Source: Kocuria rhizophila (lineage in GTDB: Bacteria > Actinomycetota > Actinomycetes > Actinomycetales > Micrococcaceae). From it: a stretch of 64,000 bases of DNA. The notes below the pieces were generated by a model. The model was not told where the DNA came from and ran no database searches. It saw nothing but the letters and a program-made list of their open reading frames with translations. The stretch spans positions 1 through 64,000 of the forward strand of contig NZ_RCOM01000001.1 of assembly GCF_003667225.1 (NCBI RefSeq), in the 5' to 3' direction. A program made the position numbers and the translations under genes. Positions 1 through 9,548 of the stretch are shown in pieces. How positions within the stretch are numbered: position 1 is the stretch's first letter; each line of letters begins with the position of its first letter.

Positions 1-47
1 GGTCCCGGGGGTGCGTCAAGCCGTTGCGCGTCACGTGGTGCGGCGGA

Positions 48-584
48 CTAGAAGGAGACGGCGTTCTGCACGGCCTTCTCGGCCTCCGTCAGCTTCTTCT
101 TGGTGTCCTTGCTGACCTTGACGGCGTTCTTGCGGACGTCGTCCGCGAGGTGGCTCGCGCGCCACGCCAGGGACGGGTTGCCGGAGGTGTCCACGGCGGC
201 GATCATCACGCCGCCCAGCAGGGACACGTTCTTCAGCAGGCCCGAGCGGCGGGCCTCCTTGCCCTCGGTGGTGCTCGCGTCCGCGGAGCGGTACTGGGCG
301 TAGCCGTTGAGGGCGGTGGTGCCCAGCAGCACGGTGGAGGACAGTCGGGGCAGCTTGCTCACGGCCAGCAGGGACGCGGCGGCCACCTGGGCGGCGGCGA
401 GACCCTGCGCCACCACGGCGCGGTTGGCGGTCACGGGGCGCAGCTGCGGTGCGGCGCTCTCCACGGCCTTCAGCACGGGGTCCAGCTGCCGGGCCGTGGT
501 GGACGAGTTGCGGAACGCGTCCACACCTCCGGCGATGAAGCCGGTGGCGAGCAGCGGGCGGGCGAGACGACGAACAATGCTCAT
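48..584 (-). CDS. DoxX-like integral membrane protein
   Basis: A 178-residue protein with several hydrophobic stretches and an early GF-AGGVDAF segment, as in small DoxX-family membrane proteins. Family members are poorly defined and are linked to redox or detoxification complexes at the membrane. The ATG is preceded by a strong GGAGGAG ribosome binding site. The C-terminus is a Lys-rich charged tail (about 145-178) expected to lie in the cytoplasm. It is divergent from the sigR-rsrA pair; a TAGGAT hexamer about 40 bases upstream of its start could be its -10. Family assignment is moderately sure; function is not known. Confidence 0.75.
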   Translation of the reverse strand: MSIVRRLARPLLATGFIAGGVDAFRNSSTTARQLDPVLKAVESAAPQLRPVTANRAVVAQGLAAAQVAAASLLAVSKLPRLSSTVLLGTTALNGYAQYRSADASTTEGKEARRSGLLKNVSLLGGVMIAAVDTSGNPSLAWRASHLADDVRKNAVKVSKDTKKKLTEAEKAVQNAVSF

Positions 585-661
585 GGTTCTCCTCCTTAGG
601 GTCCCGGCATCTCCGGGAAGGCACGAACGTCATCCTATCGGCCCGCGGCCGGGGCTCCCCC

Positions 662-689
662 GGGAATACCCGCGCGAGCAGCGTGTGTT
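662..689 (+). promoter_or_regulatory. Candidate SigR/SigH-type autoregulatory promoter
   Basis: GGGAAT at 662-667 and GTT at 687-689 are separated by 19 bases. This fits the GGAAT-N18-GTT pattern recognised by actinobacterial SigR/SigH, which commonly drives its own gene. It lies about 100 bases upstream of the sigR start. The match is by eye only. Confidence 0.55.
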
Positions 690-792
690 GTGCCGGATGA
701 ACGGAAGCACCACACGTGTGGTGAGGCAGAAGGCGTGCGGGAAGGCAGGTGACGGTCCAGAGATGACGGCCCCCGCCTTAGACTTGGGCGTG

Positions 793-1473
793 ATGAACGA
801 TCAGCGAACTCACGAATCCCACGCCGTGGAGCACCCCGAAGAGGTGCCGGCCGGTGAGGAGTCCACCCAGCAGCGGCGCGAACGCTTCGAGCGCGACGCC
901 ATGCAGTACGTGGACCAGCTCTACGCGGCCGCGCTGCGGATGGCCCGCAACCCCTCCGACGCCGAGGACCTCGTGCAGGAGGCCTACACCAAGGCGTTCT
1001 CCGCGTTCCACCAGTACAAGCCCGGGACCAACCTCAAGGCCTGGCTGTACCGGATCCTCACCAACACGTACATCAACCTCTACCGCAAGCGGCAGCGTGA
1101 ACCCCGCCAGGCGAACACGGACACCGTGGAGGACTGGCAGCTGCACCGGGCCGAGTCCCACACCTCCACGGGGCTGCGCTCCGCGGAGGTCGAGGCACTG
1201 GACCACCTCCCGGACTCGGACGTGAAGCGGGCGCTGCAGGAGCTGCCCGAGGAGTTCCGCCTGGCGGTCTACTTCTCGGACGTGGAGGGATTCGCGTACA
1301 AGGAGATCTCCGAGATCATGGACACGCCCATCGGCACCGTGATGTCCCGGCTGCACCGCGGCCGCAAGCTCCTGCGCGAGAAGCTGGGCGACTACGCCCA
1401 GGAACGAGGATTCGACACGTCCAAGGCCGGCAGGCCGGCCAAGGGCGGGGCACCGGCGAAGGATCGAGGCTGA
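793..1473 (+). CDS. sigR: RNA polymerase sigma factor SigR (ECF, redox stress)
   Basis: A group IV (ECF) sigma factor of about 226 residues. Region 2 spans about 33-104, with the core-binding helix containing [11 protein letters not shown] and the -10 recognition part around [15 protein letters not shown]. Region 4 spans about 143-195 with an LPEEFR helix and the helix-turn-helix [21 protein letters not shown]. The next gene, three bases on, encodes its zinc anti-sigma, which identifies the SigR/SigH thiol-oxidative stress branch. The start is uncertain: GTG at 790 and ATGs at 763 and 793 are in frame and none has a good ribosome binding site. A SigR-type promoter at 662-689 suggests positive autoregulation. 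The C-terminal Lys/Gly/Pro tail is extra to the fold. Confidence 0.93.
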   Translation: MNDQRTHESHAVEHPEEVPAGEESTQQRRERFERDAMQYVDQLYAAALRMARNPSDAEDLVQEAYTKAFSAFHQYKPGTNLKAWLYRILTNTYINLYRKRQREPRQANTDTVEDWQLHRAESHTSTGLRSAEVEALDHLPDSDVKRALQELPEEFRLAVYFSDVEGFAYKEISEIMDTPIGTVMSRLHRGRKLLREKLGDYAQERGFDTSKAGRPAKGGAPAKDRG

Positions 1474-1476
1474 CAC

Positions 1477-1743
1477 ATGACGCAGAACCCCTGCAGCGGC
1501 GGCTGCACCGACGAACGCATCCAGCGCATCTACGAGTACCTGGACGGCGCGCTGACCACCGAGGACCTTGAGGAGATCCACGCCCACCTCACCGGGTGCT
1601 CCGAGTGCGAGCGCGAGTACAACCTGGAGTGCGTCATCCGCTCCGTGATGAAGCGCTCGTGCTGCGAGAGCGCCCCCGAGCAGCTCAAGCGCTCGATCCT
1701 GGAGCGCATCGACGCGCAGTGCGGCGAGCACCCCGCGGCCTGA
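1477..1743 (+). CDS. rsrA: Anti-sigma factor RsrA (zinc-binding, redox switch)
   Basis: An 88-residue ZAS-family anti-sigma factor that holds SigR inactive until thiol oxidation releases zinc. The HxxxCxxC motif is His37-Cys41-Cys44. Further cysteines at 6, 10, 62 and 63 match the pattern of redox cysteines known in Streptomyces RsrA. It starts three bases after the sigR stop, so the two are very likely co-transcribed and co-translated. The length is normal for the family. A perfect hairpin follows at 1760-1792. Confidence 0.93.
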   Translation: MTQNPCSGGCTDERIQRIYEYLDGALTTEDLEEIHAHLTGCSECEREYNLECVIRSVMKRSCCESAPEQLKRSILERIDAQCGEHPAA

Positions 1744-1759
1744 GGACTCCGGACATGCA

Positions 1760-1792
1760 GAACGCCCGCAACCATGATGGTTGCGGGCGTTC
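1760..1792. terminator. Bidirectional hairpin between rsrA and bL37 genes
   Basis: A perfect 15-bp stem (GAACGCCCGCAACCA with its complement) closes a TGA loop. It lies 17 bases after rsrA and 20 bases beyond the bL37 stop on the other strand, so it can serve both convergent genes. No long T-run follows. Confidence 0.8.
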
Positions 1793-1812
1793 CGTGGTTC
1801 GTGCGCAGAACT

Positions 1813-1887
1813 TCAGGAGTTGGGCCGCTTGCCGCGGTTTGCCGAGTTCTTGCGACGATCCTTGCGCTTACGTCCACGCTTGCTCAT
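1813..1887 (-). CDS. Large-subunit ribosomal protein bL37 (24 residues)
   Basis: A very short gene encoding MSKRGRKRKDRRKNSANRGK followed by RPNS, 24 residues and strongly basic. This matches the actinobacteria-specific ribosomal protein bL37 first seen in mycobacterial ribosome structures (the mycobacterial protein also begins with a KRGRKKRDRK-like run and ends in GKRPN). It has an ideal ribosome binding site, AGGAGG, seven bases before ATG 1887. It is convergent with rsrA across the 1760-1792 hairpin. It is easily missed because of its size. Confidence 0.88.
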   Translation of the reverse strand: MSKRGRKRKDRRKNSANRGKRPNS

Positions 1888-2044
1888 GATGTACCTCCTG
1901 TGGTGATTGGCTGGAACATCGTCCGTCAGTATCTCACATCTGCGGTGGTCCCAGAGCCACCAAGGTTCCCGGACCGTCCCTGCGGGGGAGCAGGGTGCCT
2001 GCCGGAACGGGAGGCCGGGACGAGTGCCGTTCTCGGAACCGGCG

Positions 2045-2644
2045 TCAGCGGGGCTCGGGCAACTGCAACCAGTTGTACCAGCCGCGGTGCAGCACGAGCC
2101 ACGCGATGAGGCCGTAGCCCGCCTGGCCGGGGTTGCCGTGGTTGGCGGCCAGGTCCTTGCGCCACTGCTCGTGGTGCTGCAGCGGGTTGAAGGTGTCCAC
2201 GTACACGTGGTTGCGGCGCGTGGTGACATCCCCGTACGCCGCGGAGAGGTCCGCGATCTTGCGGTTGCGCTGCGGGTCCAGCGTGGGCGGCGGGCCCACC
2301 ACCAGCACCTTGACGTTGTTCTGGGTGGCCTGGTCCACGATGTTCGCCATGTTCAGCCGGGAACGCGCGGAGGTGATGCCCAGGTCGATGTCGAGGGCGG
2401 ACGGCGCGATGACCAGACGGTTGTCGCACGCGGGATCGAAGCGGCGGACCGCCTCGTCGAACCAGCGCTCGTTGAGGGTCTCGCTGCCCTCTCCCGGCGC
2501 GGCGAGGTTGTAGGCGTCCACGGGGACCACGTCACGGGGGGTGCGGGCCAGGACGCGACCGAACCAGCCCAGGGCGCGGGGGTCGTCCACTCCGGCCAGC
2601 AGTTCGTCGCCCACGGCCACAATGCGGATCCTGCGTTGGTCCAC
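2045..2644 (-). CDS. SGNH/GDSL-fold protein, probably without hydrolase activity
   Basis: About 199 residues with the order of a GDSL/SGNH hydrolase: block I near residue 12 (IVAVGDELLAG), a central beta-alpha region with VLVVGPPP near the middle, and the terminal block V (NPGQAGYGLIAW). In active members block I is GDS with a Ser nucleophile; here it is GDE. The block V D-x-x-H-P appears as N-H-G-N-P, so both usual Asp and His are also replaced. Seen residues therefore argue for a non-catalytic or altered enzyme. GTG 2644 sits about 11 bases after AAGGA; ATG 2656 is an alternative but directly abuts that sequence. The substrate is unknown. Confidence 0.72.
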   Translation of the reverse strand: MDQRRIRIVAVGDELLAGVDDPRALGWFGRVLARTPRDVVPVDAYNLAAPGEGSETLNERWFDEAVRRFDPACDNRLVIAPSALDIDLGITSARSRLNMANIVDQATQNNVKVLVVGPPPTLDPQRNRKIADLSAAYGDVTTRRNHVYVDTFNPLQHHEQWRKDLAANHGNPGQAGYGLIAWLVLHRGWYNWLQLPEPR

Positions 2645-2674
2645 TCTTCTCGACATCCTTCGGGTTGTTGCGTG

Positions 2675-2706
2675 GCCCGGGGGCCGTCAGGTGACGGCCC
2701 CCGGGC
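2675..2706. terminator. Hairpin downstream of kgd
   Basis: A perfect 14-bp stem (GCCCGGGGGCCGTC with its complement) closes an AGGT loop. It lies about 70 bases beyond the kgd stop on the minus strand and upstream of the SGNH gene, so it probably ends kgd transcription. Confidence 0.75.
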
Positions 2707-2778
2707 AGGTCGGGTCCGGCGTGCGGGGCCGGCGGGTGCGCTCACCGTGGGGGACGGTGGGACGCACCCGGTGCGGGA

Positions 2779-5700
2779 TCACTCCCCGCGGTCGAACGCC
2801 TGCTGCACCAGGGTCTCCAACTCCGCGGCGTGGCGCTTGGCCGAGCCGTTGGCGGGGGAGGCGGAGGCCGGGCGCGACGCCAGGGTCACCGCTCGGTCCA
2901 GCTGCGGCACCAGGTTGACGGCCATGAACGGCCACGCACCCTGGTTGGCGGGCTCGTCCTGGGCCCAGATCACACGGGCCTGCGGGTAGCGCGCCAGCTG
3001 CTCCTTGATCTCGTCCGCGGGCAGCGGGTATAGCTGCTCCACGCGCACGATCGCGGTGGAGTGGTCGTCGGACTTCTTCCGCTGCGCCTCGAGGTCGTAG
3101 TACAGCCGACCGGACACCAGGATCACGTCCGTGACCTTGGAGTCGTCCAGGTTCGCGACGTCCGGGATCACCGGCTGGAACGTGCCCTGCGTGAAGTCCT
3201 CCACGGGGGAGGCCGCGGCCTTCAGGCGCAGCAGCTGCTTGGGCGTGGCAACGATCAGGGGCCGGCGCGGACGCGAGTACGCCTGGCGGCGCAGCATGTG
3301 GAAGTGGTTGGCCGGGGTGGAGGGCTGGGCCACGATCATGTTCTTCTCCGCGCACAGCGTCAGGAAACGCTCGATGCGTGCGGAGGAGTGGTCCGGGCCC
3401 TGGCCCTCGAAGCCGTGGGGGAGCAGCAGCACCAGGTTGGAGCGCTGACCCCACTTCTGCTCCGCGGAGGAGATGAACTCGTCCACGATGGTCTGTGCGC
3501 CGTTGGTGAAGTCACCGAACTGCGCCTCCCACACGGTCAGCGCCTCGGGACGCTCCACGGAGTAGCCGTACTCGAAGCCCAGCACGCCGTACTCGGAGAG
3601 CAGGGAGTTGTAGATCGAGAAGTGGGCCTGGTCCGCGGACAGGCTGTTCAGCGGCGTCCACTCCGCACCGTTCTCGGCGTCGAAGAACACCGCCTGGCGC
3701 TGGGTGAACGTGCCGCGGCGCACGTCCTGCCCGGACATCCGCACGGGCACACCGTCCATGAGGAGGGAGCCGAAGGCCATGAGCTCGCCCATGCCCCAGT
3801 CGATCCCGCCCTCGCGGGTCATGTCCCGGCGCTTCTCCGCGAGCTTCTTGAGCTTGCGGTGCATGGTGAAGCCCTCGGGCATCTCCACGTAGGAGTCGCC
3901 GATGCGCTGCGCGGTCTCCGGGGAGATCGCGGTGGTCTTTGGCACGGAGACGCCCGAGTCCGCCTGCTGCGCGGACGGGCGCTCGATGTTGGCGATGGCA
4001 GCGGCGTCCCCGGTGACCAGCGGGACCGTGGAGTTCTGGGCCTCGTGGGTCTCCGCGAACACGCGCTCCAGGCGCTCCTGGTAGTCCTTTAGTGCCCGGT
4101 CCGCCTCTTCCTGGGTGATGTCCCCGCGGCCCACGAGGTTCTCGGTGTAGACCTTGCGCGTGGAGCGCTTGCCGTCGATCAGGGAGTACATCAGCGGCTG
4201 GGTCATCGAGGGGTCGTCGCCCTCGTTGTGGCCGCGGCGGCGGTAGCAGACCAGGTCCACCACGACGTCGCGGTGGAAGCGCTGGCGGTACTCGAACGCG
4301 AGCTGCGCCACGCGGACCACGGCCTCGGGGTCGTCCGCGTTCACGTGGAAGATCGGGGCCTGCACCGTGCGGGCCACGTCCGTGGAGTACGTGGAGGTGC
4401 GTCCGGCGGAGGGAGCGGTGGTGAAGCCCACCTGGTTGTTGACCACCACGTGGATGGTCCCGCCCACGTTGTAGCCCTCCAGCCCGGACATCTGCATGAC
4501 CTCGTACACGATGCCCTGACCGGCCATGGCGGCGTCGCCGTGGACCTGGATGGGCAGCACGGGGAACTCGCCGTTGCCCTCGGGGCCTGCGCCGAGCACG
4601 TCCGTCTTGGCGCGGGCGATGCCCTCGATGACGGGGTCCGCGGCCTCCAAGTGGGAGGGGTTTGCGGCCAGGTACACCTGGGTCTCGTTGCCGTTGTCGG
4701 AGGTGAACACGCCCTCGGTGCCCAGGTGGTACTTCACGTCGCCGGAGCCCTCGGAGGCGCGCGGGTCCTGGCTGCCCTCGAACTCGCGGAACACCTGGGC
4801 GTAGGACTTGCCCGCAATGTTGGTGAGCACGTTGAGACGGCCACGGTGGGCCATGGCGATGCCCACGCCGGCCAGCGAGGCGTCCGCGGCCTCGGACATG
4901 ATCGCGTCCAGCAGCGGGATCAGGGACTCGCCGCCCTCCAGGGAGAAGCGCTTCTGTCCCACGTACTTGGTCTGCAGGAAGGTCTCGAAGGCCTCCGCCG
5001 CGTTCAGCCGCTCCAGGATGTGGAACTGCTCCTCGCGGGACGGCTTCTGGTAGTCGCGCTCCAGCTTGGACTGGAACCACTCGCGCTGCTCCGGATCCTG
5101 GATGTGCATGTACTCCACGCCCACGGTGCGGCAGTACGCGTCCCGCAGCCGTCCGAGGATCACGCGCAGGGTGAGCAGGCTCTGGCCACCGAAGCCGCCG
5201 GTGGGCCACTCCCGCTCGAGGTCCCACAGGGTCAGCCCGTAGGTGCGGATGTCCAGGTCCGGGTGCTTGCGCATCACGTACTCGAGCGGGTTGGTGTCCG
5301 CCATGAGGTGTCCGCGCACGCGGTAGGAGTGGATCAGCTGCTGGATCCGGGCGACCTTGTTGATCTGGATCTCGGGGTTGACCTGGTTGTCCACGGCCCA
5401 GCGCACGGGCTCGTAGGGGATCCGCAGCGCCTCGAAGATGTGGTCGTAGAAGTCGTCCCCGCCCAGCAGGTAGTGCTCCACGAGCTTCAGGAACTCGCCG
5501 GAGCCCGCACCCTGGATCACGCGGTGGTCGTAGGTGGACGTCAGGGTGATGACCTTGGAGACCGCGTTGTGAGCGATCGTGCGGGGAGAGGCGCCCTTGT
5601 ACTCGGCGGGGTAGTCCAGGGCACCGACGCCGATGATGCAGGCCTGGCCCTTGGACAGCCGCGGCACGGAGTGCACGGTGCCGATCCCGCCCGGGTTGGT

Positions 5701-6636
5701 CAGGGAGACCGTAGTGCCGGAGTAGTCCTCCATGGTCAGGGCGCCGTTGCGGCCGCGCTTGACGATGTCCTCGTAGGAGGTCCAGAACTCCTGGAAGGAC
5801 ATGGTCTCGGCGGCCTTGATGCTGGGCACCACCAGGTTGCGCGAGCCGTCCTTGTTGGGGATGTCGATCGCGATGCCGAAGTTCACGTGGGCGGGGTGGA
5901 TGGCCGCGGGCTTGCCGTCCGACTCGTCGTAGATGACGTTCATGGACGGGAAGTTGGCCAGCGCCCGGATGACGGCGTAGCCCACCAGGTGGGTGAAGGA
6001 GACCTTGCCACCCCGGTTGCGGGAGAGGTGGGAGTTGATGACCAGGCGGTTGTCGATCAGCAGCTTGGCCGGCACGGCGCGCACCGTGGTGGCCGTGGGG
6101 ACGCTCAACGAGGCATCCATGTTGGCGGCCACGGCCTTGGCGGGACCGCGCAGCTTGACCACGGTGTCCTCCGCGGGCTTCTCCTTGGCCGGGCCGTCCT
6201 CCTTGCGGTCCTCAGGCTGCGCCCGGATGGGTCGCTTGGAGGCTGCTCCCTCGCTGCTGTCCGCTTCGGTGTCCACGCCCTCGGGCCGTCCTTTCGCCTT
6301 GGCGCCGGTCGCGGCGGGTGCCGGGGACTGCGCACGTTCTGTGGTCTGGGGAGTCTGCTTCCGGGCGGCCGGCTCCGAGGCGCGGGCCGGGGAGGCCTCG
6401 GGCTTCTTCGCGGCGGGAGCCGACGCGGCGGTGGTCGCGGAGGCCTTGCCGGCGGGAGCGGAGTTCGTGCCACCGGGGGCGGAGGCCTTGTCCTCGTCCG
6501 CCATCTGCTCGAAGATGGGCCACCACTTCTTGTCCACGGAGTTCTTGTCCGCCTGGTACTTCTCGAAGAGCTCGTCCACAAGCCATTCGTTGCCGGCAAA
6601 TTCTTCGGGGATAAGGTGGTGCGGCTGGTCTGGCAC
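2779..6636 (-). CDS. kgd: Multifunctional 2-oxoglutarate dehydrogenase E1/E2 (Kgd, OdhA type)
   Basis: A protein of 1285 residues joining two TCA-cycle activities, as in mycobacterial Kgd and corynebacterial OdhA. Residues 1-45 resemble the E1 N-terminal segment. Residues 45-160 are an Ala/Pro/Lys linker. Residues 160-410 are an E2 acyltransferase core with the catalytic His371 in YDHR. Residues from about 420 on are the thiamine-diphosphate E1 (HRGRLNVL, GDAAMAGQG, VVNNQVGFTT). There is no lipoyl domain, so it must use the lipoyl domain of another E2. GTG 6636 is chosen because GGAAGAGG lies upstream and the protein then begins with the conserved PDQPHHLIPEEF segment. TAAACT at 6716-6721 (minus strand) may be its -10. 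It is divergent from guaB1. Confidence 0.95.
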   Translation of the reverse strand: MPDQPHHLIPEEFAGNEWLVDELFEKYQADKNSVDKKWWPIFEQMADEDKASAPGGTNSAPAGKASATTAASAPAAKKPEASPARASEPAARKQTPQTTERAQSPAPAATGAKAKGRPEGVDTEADSSEGAASKRPIRAQPEDRKEDGPAKEKPAEDTVVKLRGPAKAVAANMDASLSVPTATTVRAVPAKLLIDNRLVINSHLSRNRGGKVSFTHLVGYAVIRALANFPSMNVIYDESDGKPAAIHPAHVNFGIAIDIPNKDGSRNLVVPSIKAAETMSFQEFWTSYEDIVKRGRNGALTMEDYSGTTVSLTNPGGIGTVHSVPRLSKGQACIIGVGALDYPAEYKGASPRTIAHNAVSKVITLTSTYDHRVIQGAGSGEFLKLVEHYLLGGDDFYDHIFEALRIPYEPVRWAVDNQVNPEIQINKVARIQQLIHSYRVRGHLMADTNPLEYVMRKHPDLDIRTYGLTLWDLEREWPTGGFGGQSLLTLRVILGRLRDAYCRTVGVEYMHIQDPEQREWFQSKLERDYQKPSREEQFHILERLNAAEAFETFLQTKYVGQKRFSLEGGESLIPLLDAIMSEAADASLAGVGIAMAHRGRLNVLTNIAGKSYAQVFREFEGSQDPRASEGSGDVKYHLGTEGVFTSDNGNETQVYLAANPSHLEAADPVIEGIARAKTDVLGAGPEGNGEFPVLPIQVHGDAAMAGQGIVYEVMQMSGLEGYNVGGTIHVVVNNQVGFTTAPSAGRTSTYSTDVARTVQAPIFHVNADDPEAVVRVAQLAFEYRQRFHRDVVVDLVCYRRRGHNEGDDPSMTQPLMYSLIDGKRSTRKVYTENLVGRGDITQEEADRALKDYQERLERVFAETHEAQNSTVPLVTGDAAAIANIERPSAQQADSGVSVPKTTAISPETAQRIGDSYVEMPEGFTMHRKLKKLAEKRRDMTREGGIDWGMGELMAFGSLLMDGVPVRMSGQDVRRGTFTQRQAVFFDAENGAEWTPLNSLSADQAHFSIYNSLLSEYGVLGFEYGYSVERPEALTVWEAQFGDFTNGAQTIVDEFISSAEQKWGQRSNLVLLLPHGFEGQGPDHSSARIERFLTLCAEKNMIVAQPSTPANHFHMLRRQAYSRPRRPLIVATPKQLLRLKAAASPVEDFTQGTFQPVIPDVANLDDSKVTDVILVSGRLYYDLEAQRKKSDDHSTAIVRVEQLYPLPADEIKEQLARYPQARVIWAQDEPANQGAWPFMAVNLVPQLDRAVTLASRPASASPANGSAKRHAAELETLVQQAFDRGE

Positions 6637-6879
6637 GAGTGATACGCCTCTTCCATCTGTGCTGGGTGTCCCGGGTGGCGAGCTGGTCCTCGCGGCCCCT
6701 GTGCGGCTCCCACGGAGTTTACCGGCCGTGGGCGCCCTCGACGGGCTTCGCGCATGCAAAGCCGGATCCGGTTTTTCAGTCTAGTGAGGCGGCAGGACGC
6801 GTGCCACCCGTCGCACGGGCCCCTCGCCGTGCTCCGCGCACCGTGTTCCGGAGCCGACGCCGCCCGCGTGCGGGGCCAC

Positions 6880-6888
6880 GACGACGCC
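6880..6888 (-). repeat. GGCGTCGTC word, copy in kgd-guaB1 spacer
   Basis: One of about 18 exact copies of GGCGTCGTC found in spacers or low-complexity coding sequence. Others are at 11359, 15527, 25551, 27062, 29176, 29834, 34420, 34524, 39853, 41622, 52395, 53931, 56469, 58558, 58796, 60224 and 63438. The role is unknown. Confidence 0.5.
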
Positions 6889-6957
6889 GGCTGCGGGGAA
6901 CGTCACCCAGGCGGACGCGGCCCAGGGCGACCGGGCGGCGTCGGGCCCGGAGCGTGA

Positions 6958-8439
<1,482 letters not shown>

Positions 8440-8445
8440 TCCGCC

Positions 8446-8520
8446 CGTTCTCATCACGCCGCTACATGAGAATGGTTCATGATATGCTCGCGCTCTGATT
8501 TGATGACATCCGTTCTCATC
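8446..8520 (+). promoter_or_regulatory. Zur-type operator/promoter region of the zinc uptake operon
   Basis: Two copies of CGTTCTCATC (8446-8455 and 8511-8520) flank TGAGAATGGTTCATGATA at 8467-8484, which resembles Zur boxes (TGANAATG...TTCA). The central box overlaps a TATGCT -10 at 8483-8488, so binding would block transcription. TGAGAA occurs in the centre and its complement TTCTCA in both flanks. Zur as the binder is inferred from the adjacent zur gene. Confidence 0.6.
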
Positions 8521-8561
8521 GGCACCCCAGGTGGTGCGGGGGGACGCCGAGCAGGGAGACG

Positions 8562-9545
8562 ATGCGCGTGAGTGACCGCACCAACCGCCACGGAGCCAGG
8601 GCCGCAGCAGTCCTGGGGCTGCTGGGAGCGCTGGCCCTCACGGGCTGCTCGGGCGGATCGGCGCAGGAGGGCGGATCCGGATCGGAGGACTCCGGGAAGA
8701 TCCGGGTGACCACCTCCACCAACGTCTACTCGGACCTCGCGGCCCAGGTGGGTGGCGACAAGGTGGAGGCCACGCCGGTGATCCACTCCTCAGCCCAGGA
8801 CCCCCACTCCTACGAGGCCACGCCGCAGGACCGGCTGGCCGTGGAAAAAGCCGACCTCCTGGTGCGCAACGGCGGCGGGTACGACCAGTTCATGACCGAT
8901 CTGGCGCCGGAGGGCGCGCGCGTGGTGGACGCCGTGGAGGTCTCGGGTCTGCAGTCCGAGCAGGACCGTGAGGCCGCCGAGGAGCACGACCACGACCACG
9001 GCTCGGGGGAGCACCACCACCACCACGGGGGATTCAACGAGCACGTGTGGTACGACCTGGAGACCATGACCGAGGTGGTCACGCAGATCGCCCGCCAGCT
9101 GGGGGAGGTGGATCCCTCCAGCGCGAGCTACTACACGGACAACGCCGCACGGGTGGGACAGGAGCTGACCGCCCTGGACGAGCGCCTCGGGGGTCTCGGG
9201 GCGAGCGGTGGCTACGTGGCCACGGAACCGGTCCCCGGCTACCTGCTGGAGGACGCGGGTCTGCACGACGACACCCCCGCGGAGTTCGCCGAGGCGATCG
9301 ACGCCGAGACGGACGCGCCGCCGGCCGCCCTCAACGACACGCTGAAACTGGTCGCGGACGAGCACATTGCGCTGCTCGCGTTCAACCAGCAGACCTCCAC
9401 GGGGCAGACGGAGCGTCTGCGCACCACCGCCCAGGAGGCGGGCACCCCCGTGGTGGAGTTCACCGAGACCGTGCCGGACGGCAGGACGTACCAGCAGTGG
9501 ATGGCCGAGAACGTGGACCACGTGGCCGAAGCCGTGAAGAAGTAA
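8562..9545 (+). CDS. znuA: Zinc ABC transporter substrate-binding lipoprotein ZnuA
   Basis: A 327-residue cluster A-I metal-binding protein. It begins with a lipoprotein signal ending in LALTGC (Cys29), so it is anchored outside the membrane. It has metal-binding His near HSSAQDPHSYE and a His/Asp-rich loop around residues 140-160 (EEHDHDHGSGEHHHHHGG), typical of zinc rather than manganese binders, followed by EHVWYD. The ribosome binding site AGGGAG is well placed. It is the first gene of znuA-znuC-znuB, three bases before znuC, behind a Zur-like operator. Confidence 0.92.
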   Translation: MRVSDRTNRHGARAAAVLGLLGALALTGCSGGSAQEGGSGSEDSGKIRVTTSTNVYSDLAAQVGGDKVEATPVIHSSAQDPHSYEATPQDRLAVEKADLLVRNGGGYDQFMTDLAPEGARVVDAVEVSGLQSEQDREAAEEHDHDHGSGEHHHHHGGFNEHVWYDLETMTEVVTQIARQLGEVDPSSASYYTDNAARVGQELTALDERLGGLGASGGYVATEPVPGYLLEDAGLHDDTPAEFAEAIDAETDAPPAALNDTLKLVADEHIALLAFNQQTSTGQTERLRTTAQEAGTPVVEFTETVPDGRTYQQWMAENVDHVAEAVKK

Positions 9546-9548
9546 CCT

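Noticed and set aside
4228-6642. A long open frame of about 800 codons opposite kgd
   Set aside because: It mirrors the kgd codon pattern, is Val/His/Leu/Gly-biased without any family motif, and is a known effect of high-GC coding sequence.
8979-9030. His codon runs in znuA as a tag or artefact
   Set aside because: His/Asp-rich loops at this position are normal in ZnuA-type zinc-binding proteins.
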